Source: Bacteroidaceae bacterium
Lineage (GTDB): Bacteria > Bacteroidota > Bacteroidia > Bacteroidales > Bacteroidaceae
Direction: 5' to 3'
Length of the DNA stretch: 32,461 nucleotides
NCBI GenBank assembly: GCA_017535725.1
Contig: JAFXTO010000068.1
Span: 1 to 32,461, forward strand
In this document: positions 23,593-32,263 of the stretch, one piece after another
Layout of the letters: each line of letters begins with the position of its first letter
Position numbering within the stretch: position 1 is the first letter of the stretch
Program-made: the position numbers and the translations under genes
Notes under the pieces: model-generated
The model's input: only the letters and a program-made list of their open reading frames with translations
Databases searched by the model: none
Told to the model about the DNA's origin: nothing

Positions 23593-24972
23593 ATGACAAC
23601 AGAAGAACTATATAAGGTGTATCTGGCTCACCCGGAAGTGACAACGGATAGCCGTCGTTGCCCTGCGGGAAGCATGTTTTTTGCCCTGAAGGGTGATTCT
23701 TTCAACGGCAATCTCTTCGCTGCCAAGGCCCTGGCAGCAGGGTCGGCGGTAGCTGTAGTGGATGATGCCAGTGTGATGCCCGAAGGAGATACGCGCTACC
23801 TCCTTGTTGATAATGTGTTGCAAGCGTTGCAACAGCTGGCGGCTTACCACCGCCACCAGTTTCAGGGCCCCGTGGTACAAGTCACGGGAACCAACGGCAA
23901 GACAACGACCAAGGAACTGCTGGCGGCTGTGCTCAGCCGCAAGTACCGAGTTCTCTACACACAAGGTAACCTGAACAACCACATCGGCGTGCCCCTGACA
24001 TTACTTCGGCTACGTACGGAGGCACAGGCAACCAACGGCGCTGAGGCAGCACACGAAATAGCAATCATCGAGACCGGAGCCAACCATCCGGGAGAAATTG
24101 CCTTCCTCACAGAAATCGTGGATCCCGACTACGGCCTCATCACCAACGTGGGTCGTGCTCATTTGGAAGGATTTGGCTCCTTCGAAGGAGTGAAGCGCAC
24201 AAAAGGGGAACTCTACGACTACCTCCACCGCAAACCGACGGGACATCTCTTCGTGAATGAGAGTAACTACGACCTTCAGGATATGCTGGTGGAGCGAGAC
24301 ATTGACATTGACTTGGATGAATGCATCACCTACGCCCGTGAACAGGCCTTGACGATGACGTGGATTTGCGAGGGAGATGTGATAGACTGCAATCCCATGC
24401 TACGCCTGTGGTGGCGACCGAAGTACGAAGCCCAACACATCGTGCAGACGCACCTCATCGGAGCCTACAACACAGACAACGTACTGGCCGCCGTGGCCGT
24501 AGGACTATACTTCGGCGTGGAACCCGAGGACATCTGCGTTGCATTGGAGGAATACCAGCCCAGCCTGGGGCGTTCGGAATACCGACGGACAGAGGACAAC
24601 GAGCTCATCGTGGATGCCTACAACGCTAACCTCACCTCGATGACAGCAGCCCTCGACAACTTTGCTCAAATTGAACACCCCAGCAAGATGGTGATTCTCG
24701 GTGACATGAAGGAACTGGGCACGGCCAGCGAAGAAGCCCACCAAGAAGTGCTGCGCCAAGCCACGGAATGTGGTGCAAACGTGGTGTGGCTCGTAGGCGA
24801 TGAATTCACGAAAGCCGCACGCCAACAGGAACTATGCGACAGGGACATCAGAACGTTCGAAGATGTGGAGGCGGTCAAAGCGGCCATCACCGAGCAGAAG
24901 CCTACGGGTCGCCTCATCCTCATCAAAGGCTCCAACAGCACCCGTCTCCACCAACTACCCGCACTGCTATGA
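23593..24972 (+). CDS. murF: UDP-N-acetylmuramoyl-tripeptide--D-Ala-D-Ala ligase
   Basis: MurF adds D-Ala-D-Ala to the UDP-MurNAc tripeptide, the last cytoplasmic step of peptidoglycan precursor synthesis. The 459-residue protein has the three Mur ligase domains. The N-terminal domain is visible in TTDSRRCPAGSMFFALKGDSFNG. The central ATPase has the P-loop VTGTNGKTTTKELL (97-110), then NLNNHIGVPLTLL, IIETGANHPGEI and ITNVGRAHLEGFGS. The C-terminal domain shows IVDAYNANLTSM and MVILGDMKELG. The start is the ATG at 23593, directly before the conserved part and downstream of the promoter. It overlaps pdxB by 4 nt (ATGA). Confidence 0.96.
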   Translation: MTTEELYKVYLAHPEVTTDSRRCPAGSMFFALKGDSFNGNLFAAKALAAGSAVAVVDDASVMPEGDTRYLLVDNVLQALQQLAAYHRHQFQGPVVQVTGTNGKTTTKELLAAVLSRKYRVLYTQGNLNNHIGVPLTLLRLRTEAQATNGAEAAHEIAIIETGANHPGEIAFLTEIVDPDYGLITNVGRAHLEGFGSFEGVKRTKGELYDYLHRKPTGHLFVNESNYDLQDMLVERDIDIDLDECITYAREQALTMTWICEGDVIDCNPMLRLWWRPKYEAQHIVQTHLIGAYNTDNVLAAVAVGLYFGVEPEDICVALEEYQPSLGRSEYRRTEDNELIVDAYNANLTSMTAALDNFAQIEHPSKMVILGDMKELGTASEEAHQEVLRQATECGANVVWLVGDEFTKAARQQELCDRDIRTFEDVEAVKAAITEQKPTGRLILIKGSNSTRLHQLPALL

Positions 24973-26012
24973 AAATCGTTTGCGACGACAAGATACCCTA
25001 CATAGAGCCAGCCCTGCATGAGCTGGCAAACGAAGTCGTGATGAAACCCGGCAAGGACATCACGGCAGATGATGTTCGTGATGCACATATATTAGTGGTA
25101 CGCACGCGCACGCGATGCGATGAGCACCTGCTCTCCGGTTCCAAGGTCTTCCTCGTCGCTACGGCTACCATCGGCTACGACCACTTGGACACCGAATGGA
25201 TTGAGAAGCACGGCATCGCCTGGGCGAACTGCCCTGGCTGCAATGCCACCAGCGTCGGACAATATGTGAAATGTAGCCTTCTGCAACTGAAGCGTCAACG
25301 GGGAGTGGACTTGCAAGCAAGCACGTTGGGCATTGTCGGTGTGGGTCATGTGGGCAGCGCCGTACTCGAAGCCGTCAAACCTTTGGGTGTAAAAAATATC
25401 CTATTGAATGACCCGCCCAAGGAAGCCACCGGAAAGCCTGCTCCCGAAGGCTACGAGTGGAGTCCGCTATCACGCATACAAGCCGAAGCAGACATCATCA
25501 CCTTCCACACCCCTCTGACGCATACGGCACCCTACCCCACCCTGCATCTGGCCGACGACGCCTTCTTCCAGGCATTGCGACCATCTCCTGGCAGAATCAT
25601 CATCAATGCAGCCCGAGGCGGTGTGGTCGATGAGGCGGCTCTGCTACAGGCCACGAACGAAGGCACGGTTCGCGAAGCCGTCATCGACACCTGGGAGGGC
25701 GAACCCCACGTGAACAACGAGCTGCTACAACGGGCATTCATCGCCACGCCACACATTGCTGGCTATAGTGCCGACGGCAAGGCAAACGCCACTCGCAAGA
25801 CCCTGCAACATATCTGCATGATGCTGCTACGTCCCATGACCTTCGAGATACACCCACCTGCCCTGCCCGCCGATTTCCAACCCAGCTCCGACCCAGAGGA
25901 ACTGGCCTTGCAACTCTACGACCCGCTGGCAGATACCCTACGCCTGCGCACCAATCCCGAAGCCTTCGAGCAACTCAGAGGAAGCTATCCTCTGCGGCGA
26001 GAATTTGTCTAA
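24969..26012 (+). CDS. pdxB: Erythronate-4-phosphate dehydrogenase
   Basis: PdxB oxidises 4-phosphoerythronate in the DXP-dependent route to pyridoxal phosphate. The 347-residue protein is a D-isomer-specific 2-hydroxyacid dehydrogenase: the start MKIVCDDKIPYIEPAL and the WANCPGCNATSVGQYV motif are PdxB-specific. The NAD loop is GVGHVG (124-129). The catalytic set is Arg216 (INAARGGVVDEAAL), Glu243 (DTWEGEP) and His262 (IATPHIAGYSADGK). The C-terminal part carries the short PdxB dimerisation region. Its start codon overlaps the murF stop, so the two are translationally coupled; the functional link to murF is not obvious. A terminator-like hairpin follows at 26056-26077. Confidence 0.95.
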   Translation: MKIVCDDKIPYIEPALHELANEVVMKPGKDITADDVRDAHILVVRTRTRCDEHLLSGSKVFLVATATIGYDHLDTEWIEKHGIAWANCPGCNATSVGQYVKCSLLQLKRQRGVDLQASTLGIVGVGHVGSAVLEAVKPLGVKNILLNDPPKEATGKPAPEGYEWSPLSRIQAEADIITFHTPLTHTAPYPTLHLADDAFFQALRPSPGRIIINAARGGVVDEAALLQATNEGTVREAVIDTWEGEPHVNNELLQRAFIATPHIAGYSADGKANATRKTLQHICMMLLRPMTFEIHPPALPADFQPSSDPEELALQLYDPLADTLRLRTNPEAFEQLRGSYPLRREFV

Positions 26013-26055
26013 ATGGCCATAAGGATAACATTTTTTGCACACTAGACCCCCGTTT

Positions 26056-26077
26056 GTGCACAAAAGTGCACTTTTTT
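26056..26077 (+). terminator. Probable terminator of murF-pdxB
   Basis: GTGCAC (26056-26061), an AAAA loop, GTGCAC (26066-26071), then six T. The stem is only 6 bp, but the T run is immediate and it follows the pdxB stop by 43 bp, ahead of the acpP promoter. Confidence 0.6.
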
Positions 26078-26086
26078 CATTATTTC

Positions 26087-26118
26087 TTTGGCAAATTGAA
26101 AAAAATGCCTTACCTTTG
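26087..26118 (+). promoter_or_regulatory. acpP operon promoter (TTTG-N20-TACCTTTG)
   Basis: TTTG at 26087-26090 and TACCTTTG at 26111-26118, 20 bp apart, match the Bacteroidetes consensus exactly. The start would be near 26125, about 45 nt before the acpP ATG. It is the only good promoter seen before the acpP-fabF-rnc-GH3-lipoprotein run. Confidence 0.8.
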
Positions 26119-26169
26119 CACCCCGAAACAAGGAATTGAATTCTTCAACATCATTTAAAAATTACTATT

Positions 26170-26403
26170 ATGTCAGAAATTGAAAGCAAAGTAAGAGATA
26201 TCATCGTCGACAAGCTCGGCGTTGATGCAGCAGAAGTTAGCGCAGAAAAGAGTTTCACTGGTGACCTTGGTGCAGATTCCCTCGACACCGTCGAGCTGAT
26301 TATGCAGCTGGAGAACGAATTCGGAATCGCTATTCCCGACGACGACGCTGAGAAGATCGCTACCGTCGGTGATGCTGTTGCTTACATCGAACAACACCTG
26401 TAA
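26170..26403 (+). CDS. acpP: Acyl carrier protein
   Basis: The 77-residue acidic protein carries growing fatty-acyl chains on a 4'-phosphopantetheine arm. The attachment site is Ser37 in the invariant [12 protein letters not shown] motif; helices before and after ([33 protein letters not shown]) are standard. Length and start are normal. It is the first gene after a strong promoter and stands directly before fabF, the usual order for fatty acid synthesis genes. A large palindrome separates the two. Confidence 0.98.
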   Translation: MSEIESKVRDIIVDKLGVDAAEVSAEKSFTGDLGADSLDTVELIMQLENEFGIAIPDDDAEKIATVGDAVAYIEQHL

Positions 26404-26417
26404 TCATCACTAATTGC

Positions 26418-26508
26418 AGTTGACGAATTGACGAGCTGACAAGTTGACAAGTATTCTTCCGATATCGGAACTAACTTGTCCACTCGTTTTCTCGTCAATT
26501 CGTCAACT
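26418..26508. repeat. 91-bp palindrome of octamer units between acpP and fabF
   Basis: Outer arms 26418-26435 and 26491-26508 are perfect 18-bp reverse complements. Inside, 26446-26452 pairs with 26474-26480 (7 bp), and the tip is the perfect 14-bp palindrome TTCCGATATCGGAA at 26457-26470. The left arm is built of four octamers (TTGACGAA, TTGACGAG, CTGACAAG, TTGACAAG). It fills most of the 121-bp gap before the fabF ATG. No T run follows, so it is more likely an RNA processing or stability element, or a mobile palindrome, than a terminator. Confidence 0.8.
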
Positions 26509-26524
26509 TCCGTTTATTATATCT

Positions 26525-27793
26525 ATGGAACTTAAAAGAGTTGTCGTAACAGGTCTCGGTGCCGTGACGCCGCTTGGCCACACTGCCGAAGAGACATGGA
26601 AGAACTTATTGGCAGGCGTCAGCGGAGCCGCTCCCATCACCCTGTTTAACCCCGAAAAATTCAAGGCTCAGTTTGCCTGCGAGGTGAAAGGTTTCAACCC
26701 CGAAGACTTCGGCATCGACCGCAAGGAAGCCCGCAAGATGGATCGCTACTGCCAGTTCGCCATTGCCTCCGCCAAGATGGCTATCGAGGATAGTGGCCTG
26801 AATCTCGACGCTGTGGACAAGAACCGAGTAGGCGTCGTCTATGGTGTAGGCATCGGCGGCATCAAGACCTTCGAGGAAGAAATCCGCAACTACGAGAAGA
26901 ACGGCGAGCTGCTGGGTCCCAAATTTGGTCCCTTCTTCATCCCCAAGATGATTGCCGATATCGCCGCCGGACACATCAGCATCCTTTATGGCTTCCACGG
27001 CCCCAACTACGTGACAACTTCTGCCTGTGCGTCCAGCACCAATGCGCTGGCCGACGCCTTCAACCTCATCCGTTTGGGTAAGGCAGACATCATCGTCAGC
27101 GGAGGTGCCGAAGCAGCCATCACGGAAGGTGGCGTGGGTGGTTTCACCGCCATGAAGGCTTTGTCCACTCGCAACGACGAGCCAGAGAAAGCCAGCCGTC
27201 CCTTCAGTGCCAGCCGCGACGGATTCATCATGGGCGAAGGTTCAGGTTGCCTCATCCTCGAGGAACTGGAACACGCCAAGGCACGCGGTGCACGTATCTA
27301 TGCCGAGTTTGCCGGTGAAGGCATGAGCGCCGACGCCCACCACATCACGGCCTCCCATCCCGAAGGACTCGGAGCTAAGCTGGTGATGCAAAACGCTCTG
27401 GACGATGCAGGCCTGAAGCCCGAGGACATCGACTACATCAACGTCCACGGAACGTCCACACACGTGGGCGACATCTCCGAGGCTAAGGCCATCAAGGATG
27501 TCTTCGGAGACTGGGCCTACAAACTCAACATTTCCAGCACAAAGTCCATGACCGGCCACCTGCTGGGAGCCGCCGGAGCCGTGGAGGCTATGGCCAGCGT
27601 ACTTGCCGTGAAGAACGACATCATACCGCCGACCATCAACCACGAGGACGACGACCAAGACCCCGAAATCGACTACGCAATGAACTTCACGTTCAACAAG
27701 GCTCAGCAGCGCACCGTGCGTGCAGCCCTGAGCAATACGTTCGGATTCGGAGGCCACAACGCTTGTGTTATCTTCAAGAAATACGAGGGCTAA
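26525..27793 (+). CDS. fabF: 3-oxoacyl-ACP synthase II
   Basis: FabF (KAS II) condenses malonyl-ACP with acyl-ACP in fatty acid elongation. The 422-residue protein has the complete Cys-His-His set: Cys168 (TTSACASSTNAL), His308 (NVHGTSTHVGD) and His345 (SMTGHLLGAAGAVEA), with Lys340 as usual. The conserved C-terminal SNTFGFGGHNACVIF is present. The start is the ATG at 26525 (MELKRVVVTGLGAVTPLG); the frame is open 27 codons upstream, but that stretch is the palindromic repeat. No promoter box is seen between acpP and fabF, so it is probably co-transcribed with acpP. Confidence 0.97.
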   Translation: MELKRVVVTGLGAVTPLGHTAEETWKNLLAGVSGAAPITLFNPEKFKAQFACEVKGFNPEDFGIDRKEARKMDRYCQFAIASAKMAIEDSGLNLDAVDKNRVGVVYGVGIGGIKTFEEEIRNYEKNGELLGPKFGPFFIPKMIADIAAGHISILYGFHGPNYVTTSACASSTNALADAFNLIRLGKADIIVSGGAEAAITEGGVGGFTAMKALSTRNDEPEKASRPFSASRDGFIMGEGSGCLILEELEHAKARGARIYAEFAGEGMSADAHHITASHPEGLGAKLVMQNALDDAGLKPEDIDYINVHGTSTHVGDISEAKAIKDVFGDWAYKLNISSTKSMTGHLLGAAGAVEAMASVLAVKNDIIPPTINHEDDDQDPEIDYAMNFTFNKAQQRTVRAALSNTFGFGGHNACVIFKKYEG

Positions 27794-27849
27794 GCACCCT
27801 AACGAAAGGACACCAAACGTTACGTTTAAAGAAAAAAGCCAGCGTCCCC

Positions 27850-28671
27850 GTGTTTCTGAAACTGAACATCATAGACCGCATAAAGCTCCCTTTCCGCAAG
27901 GACAAGGAACTTTATGCGGCCTTCTTTGACATCCTCGGCTTCTACCCCCATCGCATCAAGTACTACAAGCAAGCCTTGCATCATAAGTCTGTTGCCAGCC
28001 GAGGCCGCAAGGGTGCCGAGGAACACAATGAGCGCCTGGAATTTCTGGGTGACGCCATCCTCGAAGCCATTTCCAGCGACATCCTATACCACCACTTCAA
28101 AGGGCAGCGCGAAGGGTTTCTGACCAACACACGCAGCAAACTCGTGCAGCGCGACACGCTGAACAAACTGGCCAGCGAGATTGGCCTCAATAATCTCATA
28201 TACAGCAACAGCCACTCCGTGACACACAACAGCTACCTGGGTGGCAATGCCTTCGAGGCGCTGGTAGGTGCCATCTATCTCGACCGCGGTTACGATGCCT
28301 GCATGTACTTCATGCGGAAGCGCATCCTCGGCCAACTGGTCAACATCGAGAAGGTGGCCAAGAAAGAAGTAAACTTCAAATCGCGCCTCATCGAATGGGC
28401 ACAAAAGAACCGCATCAACGTGGAGTTCAGGCTCGTAGAGGAGCAGCGCGAGAACGGCTCATCACCCGTCTTCATCACCCGTGTCATCCTCGAAGGACTG
28501 GAATGTGAATGCGGACGCGGATATTCCAAGAAAGAGAGCCACCAGCAAGCTGCCCGCGAAACGCTGAAGCAGCTGAAAACTGACCAGGAACTGACAAAAG
28601 CCATCTTCGACGCCAAGGCCGCACGCACAGCACAAGAAGAAGAGCCTGTGGCGTTGGTGCCCGAGGCTTGA
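27850..28671 (+). CDS. rnc: Ribonuclease III
   Basis: RNase III cuts double-stranded RNA in rRNA and mRNA processing; in type II CRISPR systems it can also trim the crRNA:tracrRNA duplex, so it could serve the locus at the left of this window. The catalytic domain has NERLEFLGDAILEAI (Glu64, Asp68 counted from the chosen start) and GNAFEALVGAIYLDRG. The dsRNA-binding domain runs from FKSRLIEWAQKN to KKESHQQAARETLKQL. No ATG fits: I chose GTG at 27850, because MFLKLNIIDRIKLPFRKDKE matches the family start. An ATG at 27763 in the same frame would overlap fabF by 31 nt with a non-conserved N-terminus. It ends 14 bp before the GH3-family gene. Confidence 0.92.
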   Translation: MFLKLNIIDRIKLPFRKDKELYAAFFDILGFYPHRIKYYKQALHHKSVASRGRKGAEEHNERLEFLGDAILEAISSDILYHHFKGQREGFLTNTRSKLVQRDTLNKLASEIGLNNLIYSNSHSVTHNSYLGGNAFEALVGAIYLDRGYDACMYFMRKRILGQLVNIEKVAKKEVNFKSRLIEWAQKNRINVEFRLVEEQRENGSSPVFITRVILEGLECECGRGYSKKESHQQAARETLKQLKTDQELTKAIFDAKAARTAQEEEPVALVPEA

Positions 28672-28685
28672 CCACATAAAGAAGA

Positions 28686-30203
28686 ATGAGTCTGACAAAA
28701 ATCATACGTCCCATCTTTGCGCCTCGCTACAAGAAAATCGAGACGTTCGCCACCGATGCCGAAGCCCTACAGATGAAGGTGCTCCGGCGTTTGTTGCACG
28801 AGGCTAAGGACACCGAATGGGGACGAACACACCACTTCGGAGACATCACATCCTACGAACAATTTGCACATTCCGATGTCAATGACTACGACCATCTGAA
28901 GGATTTCATTGACCGGATGCGCCACGGAGAACCGGATGTCCTTTGGCCTGGACGTGTGCGCTGGTACGCCAAGTCCAGTGGCACGACCAACGACAAGAGC
29001 AAGTTCATCCCCGTCTCTGCCCAGGCACTGAAAGACACCCATTATGCAGGAGGCACCGACTCCGTTATCTGTTACCTGCACCACAACCCCGAGAGCCGCC
29101 TCCTCGACGGGCGTGCCCTCATCCTTGGTGGCTCCCATGCCCCCAACTACAATATCAAGAGTTCACTCGTAGGCGACCTCAGCGCCATCCTCATAGAGAA
29201 CATCAACCCGCTGATAAACTACATCCGCATCCCCAGCAAACAGACCGCGCTGCTCAGCGACTTCGAAGAGAAACGCGACCGCATCGCTCGCGAGGCGATG
29301 AACCGCCACGTCACCAACCTCAGCGGCGTGCCCTCCTGGATGCTCTCTGTACTCACCCGCGTGCTGGAAATCTCAGGCAAGGAACGCATCGATCAGGTAT
29401 GGCCCGACCTCGAAGTATTCTTCCACGGAGGCGTGGCCTTCACCCCTTATCGCAAGCAATACAGCCGTCTCATCCAGAGCCCTAAGATGCACTACCTCGA
29501 GACGTACAACGCCAGCGAGGGATTCTTCGGTGTGCAGAACGACCCAAAAGACCCCGCCCTGATGCTGATGATTGACTACGGCATCTTCTACGAGTTCATC
29601 CCGATGGACGAGTTCGACCGGGAGCACCCCACCGTGCTACCCCTCTGGGCGGTGCAAACGGGCAAGAACTATGCCATGGTGATTTCCACCAGCAGCGGTC
29701 TCTGGCGCTATCTCATTGGCGACACCATACGCTTCACCTCCACCTCGCCCTACAAGTTCGTCATCACCGGACGTACCAAGTTCTTTATCAATGCCTTCGG
29801 TGAGGAACTTATCGTGGACAACGCAGAGCGAGGTTTACAGATGGCCTGCCAAGCCACAGGTGCAGAGGTTCTTGAATACACGGCCGCACCCATCTACATG
29901 GACCGCGAGGGGCATTGCCGCCACCAGTGGCTCATCGAGTTCTCCCGCCAGCCCGACGACCTCCAGCATTTTGCCGCCGAGCTCGACAAGGCCCTGCAAT
30001 CCATCAACTCCGACTATGAGGCCAAGCGCTACAAGGACATCACCCTCCAGCAACTGGAAATCGTCCGCGCACGCCAGGGACTCTTCACCGACTGGCTTCG
30101 TAGCCGAGGCAAGCTCGGTGGTCAGCACAAGGTGCCGCGCCTCAGCAATAGCCGCGATAATATCGAACAGCTTCTGGCCATGAACAAAGAGGAAAGAAAA
30201 TGA
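28686..30203 (+). CDS. GH3-family adenylate-forming enzyme
   Basis: The 505-residue cytoplasmic protein belongs to the GH3 auxin-responsive promoter family, whose plant members are acyl-acid amido synthetases that form an acyl-adenylate and join it to an amino acid. The three ATP/AMP motifs are visible: SSGTTNDKSKFIP (97-109), YNASEGFFG (274-282), and IGDTIRFT with TGRTKFFINAFGEEL (344-375). So it should activate a carboxylic acid; the bacterial substrate is unknown. The length is shorter than the roughly 600 residues of plant GH3. It overlaps the next gene, an Ig-like lipoprotein, by 4 nt, a pairing I recall from other Bacteroidetes. Confidence 0.92.
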   Translation: MSLTKIIRPIFAPRYKKIETFATDAEALQMKVLRRLLHEAKDTEWGRTHHFGDITSYEQFAHSDVNDYDHLKDFIDRMRHGEPDVLWPGRVRWYAKSSGTTNDKSKFIPVSAQALKDTHYAGGTDSVICYLHHNPESRLLDGRALILGGSHAPNYNIKSSLVGDLSAILIENINPLINYIRIPSKQTALLSDFEEKRDRIAREAMNRHVTNLSGVPSWMLSVLTRVLEISGKERIDQVWPDLEVFFHGGVAFTPYRKQYSRLIQSPKMHYLETYNASEGFFGVQNDPKDPALMLMIDYGIFYEFIPMDEFDREHPTVLPLWAVQTGKNYAMVISTSSGLWRYLIGDTIRFTSTSPYKFVITGRTKFFINAFGEELIVDNAERGLQMACQATGAEVLEYTAAPIYMDREGHCRHQWLIEFSRQPDDLQHFAAELDKALQSINSDYEAKRYKDITLQQLEIVRARQGLFTDWLRSRGKLGGQHKVPRLSNSRDNIEQLLAMNKEERK

Positions 30204-32263
30204 AAAGTGAAAGAGTGAAACAGAAGGATGGCTTCATGACCTGTATGCGGGAACTCCGGGACATGCTCTCGGGGAGGAAAGCACCATCCCTGCGTACTTC
30301 AACCCTTTACATCCTACTCTTCAACCTCTCCTTGTTCATTTTAATATCTGCCTGTGCCAGCTTGGGCTCTCCAGACGGAGGACCATACGATGAGACACCG
30401 CCCCAAGTCGTGAGCGCTTCCCCCGCCAATCAGGCCACGAATTCCGAAAAGAAGAAAATCAATATCCTCTTCGACGAATACATCAAGATTGAGAACGCCA
30501 GCGAAAAGGTCGTCGTGTCACCACCACAGACGGAGATGGCCAATGTGCGTGCCGACGGCAAGCGCATCAAGATAGAACTCTTCGACACCCTGCGACCGAA
30601 TACCACCTACACCATCGACTTCGCCGACGCCATCGTGGACAACAACGAAGGGAACCCGATGGGCAATTACACCTACTCCTTCTCCACGGGGCCGGAAATC
30701 GACACGATGGAAGTTTCGGGCTACGTACTGAATGCGGCTGATCTGGAACCCATTAAAGGTATTCTCGTGGGACTCTACGAAGTACAGCTTGATAGCCTCA
30801 CGGGCGACAGCATCGTACCCGATAGCTTCCTGCGCACCCGTCCCTTTGACCGAGTCAGTCGCACCAACGGAAGTGGGCACTTTGTCATCAAGGGTGTCGC
30901 ACGCAACCGCCGCTACCGGGCTTTCGCCCTTCAGGACATGGACAACGACTTCCGCTTCAGCCAGAAGAGTGAGATGGTGGCCTTCGACACCCTGCTCTTC
31001 GAGTCCACCTGCCGTCCGGACTTCCGGCTGGACACCATCTGGAGCGACAGCACCCACTACGACAGCATCCAGCCCGTGCGCTACATGCACTTCTTCCCCG
31101 ATGATATCGTCCTCCGCGCCTTTCTCGAGGGAGGTCAGGACCGCCACCGCCTCAAGGAAGAACGACCCGTGCCTGAGCACTTCACCTTCTACTTCACCGC
31201 ACCAGCCGACACCCTGCCACGCATACGTGGCATCAGCTTCGAGGGCGACGGTGGATTCATCGTGGAACCCTCCCTGCGAGGCGACACCATAGACTACTGG
31301 ATAACAGACACCACCATCGCCTACGCCGATAGCCTCCAGTTCGAGTTCTCCTACCTCGACACAGACACCCTCGGACAACTCGTGTGGAAGACCGACACCG
31401 TGGAGCTCAACCCCAAAGTCACGCACGCCCAGCAGCTCAAGGAAATAGAGGAGAATACCGAGAAGTGGGAAAAGGAACAAAAGAAGAAGCAGAAGCGCAC
31501 CAAGAACATGAAGCCCGAGGAGAATCCGTACCTCGTCACCTATATAGCACCGGATATCAAGCCCTCGGGAGCTGTTGACCCCAACCAAATCCCGCTCCTC
31601 ACCTTCACCGAGCCCATAGAATACATAGACTCCGCCGCCGTACACTTCCAGCTGAAGGTGGACACCCTCTGGGAGGACTACCCCTTTGAACTACTCCGCT
31701 CCGAAACGTCCACTCGTCGCTACCAACTCTTCACCGAGTGGGAAATGGGTCAGCAGTACCGCCTCCTCATCGATAGCGCCGCCATCCACGGAGCCCTGGG
31801 CCACTGGAACCGCGAGGTCAAACAGGATTTCCGCGTGCGCAAGGAGGAGGAGTACGGAGCACTCTTCATCCAGGCGATAACACCCGACACGGGAGTGGTC
31901 ATCCAGCTCCTCAGCGGAGGCGACAAGCCCATGCGCACCGAACGTGCCTCGGCCGACGGACGAGCCGACTTCTTCTACCTACGACCAGGCGAATACTACC
32001 TCCGCTGCTTCGTGGATGCAGACGGAAACGGCGAGTGGTCTACAGGTGACTACGATAGCGGACTCCCGCCCGAAACAACCTATTACTTTCCCCGAGCACT
32101 CACCGTCAAGGCACAATGGGAAGTCGAGCAGCAATGGGAACTCCGCGGCATCCCCGCCATGAAACAGAAGCCCCAGAAAATCACCAAGCAGAAGCCCGAC
32201 AAGGACAAGAAAATCAAGGAGCGCAACAAGCAACGAGAAGCCGAAATGAAGAAGAAGCATTAA
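30200..32263 (+). CDS. Ig-like (Big_5) domain lipoprotein
   Basis: The 687-residue protein has a hydrophobic segment and lipobox (FILISAC, Cys52), so it is probably anchored to the outer membrane. It then has a bacterial Ig-like Big_5 domain at about residues 65-165 (DETPPQVVSASPANQATNSEKKKINILFDEYI in part, ending YTYSFSTG). Later come carboxypeptidase-like beta segments (GYVLNAADLEPIKGILVGLYEV; DGRADFFYLRPGEYYLRCFVDADGNGEW), a charged coiled region around 410-440, and a Lys-rich end. The start overlaps the GH3 stop (ATGA) with GAGGAAAG just before it; Met13 or Met16 would give a more normal signal length. The function is unknown; it is possibly a surface or assembly protein. Confidence 0.88.
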   Translation: MKSERVKQKDGFMTCMRELRDMLSGRKAPSLRTSTLYILLFNLSLFILISACASLGSPDGGPYDETPPQVVSASPANQATNSEKKKINILFDEYIKIENASEKVVVSPPQTEMANVRADGKRIKIELFDTLRPNTTYTIDFADAIVDNNEGNPMGNYTYSFSTGPEIDTMEVSGYVLNAADLEPIKGILVGLYEVQLDSLTGDSIVPDSFLRTRPFDRVSRTNGSGHFVIKGVARNRRYRAFALQDMDNDFRFSQKSEMVAFDTLLFESTCRPDFRLDTIWSDSTHYDSIQPVRYMHFFPDDIVLRAFLEGGQDRHRLKEERPVPEHFTFYFTAPADTLPRIRGISFEGDGGFIVEPSLRGDTIDYWITDTTIAYADSLQFEFSYLDTDTLGQLVWKTDTVELNPKVTHAQQLKEIEENTEKWEKEQKKKQKRTKNMKPEENPYLVTYIAPDIKPSGAVDPNQIPLLTFTEPIEYIDSAAVHFQLKVDTLWEDYPFELLRSETSTRRYQLFTEWEMGQQYRLLIDSAAIHGALGHWNREVKQDFRVRKEEEYGALFIQAITPDTGVVIQLLSGGDKPMRTERASADGRADFFYLRPGEYYLRCFVDADGNGEWSTGDYDSGLPPETTYYFPRALTVKAQWEVEQQWELRGIPAMKQKPQKITKQKPDKDKKIKERNKQREAEMKKKH

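Noticed and set aside
26444-26524. 27-codon upstream extension of fabF
   Set aside because: The extra residues are encoded by the palindromic octamer repeat and do not match the FabF N-terminus.
30518-31645. 375-codon minus-strand frame opposite the Ig-like lipoprotein
   Set aside because: Gly/Val/Glu-rich low-information translation, typical of an antisense shadow; the plus-strand gene has a lipobox and an Ig-like domain.
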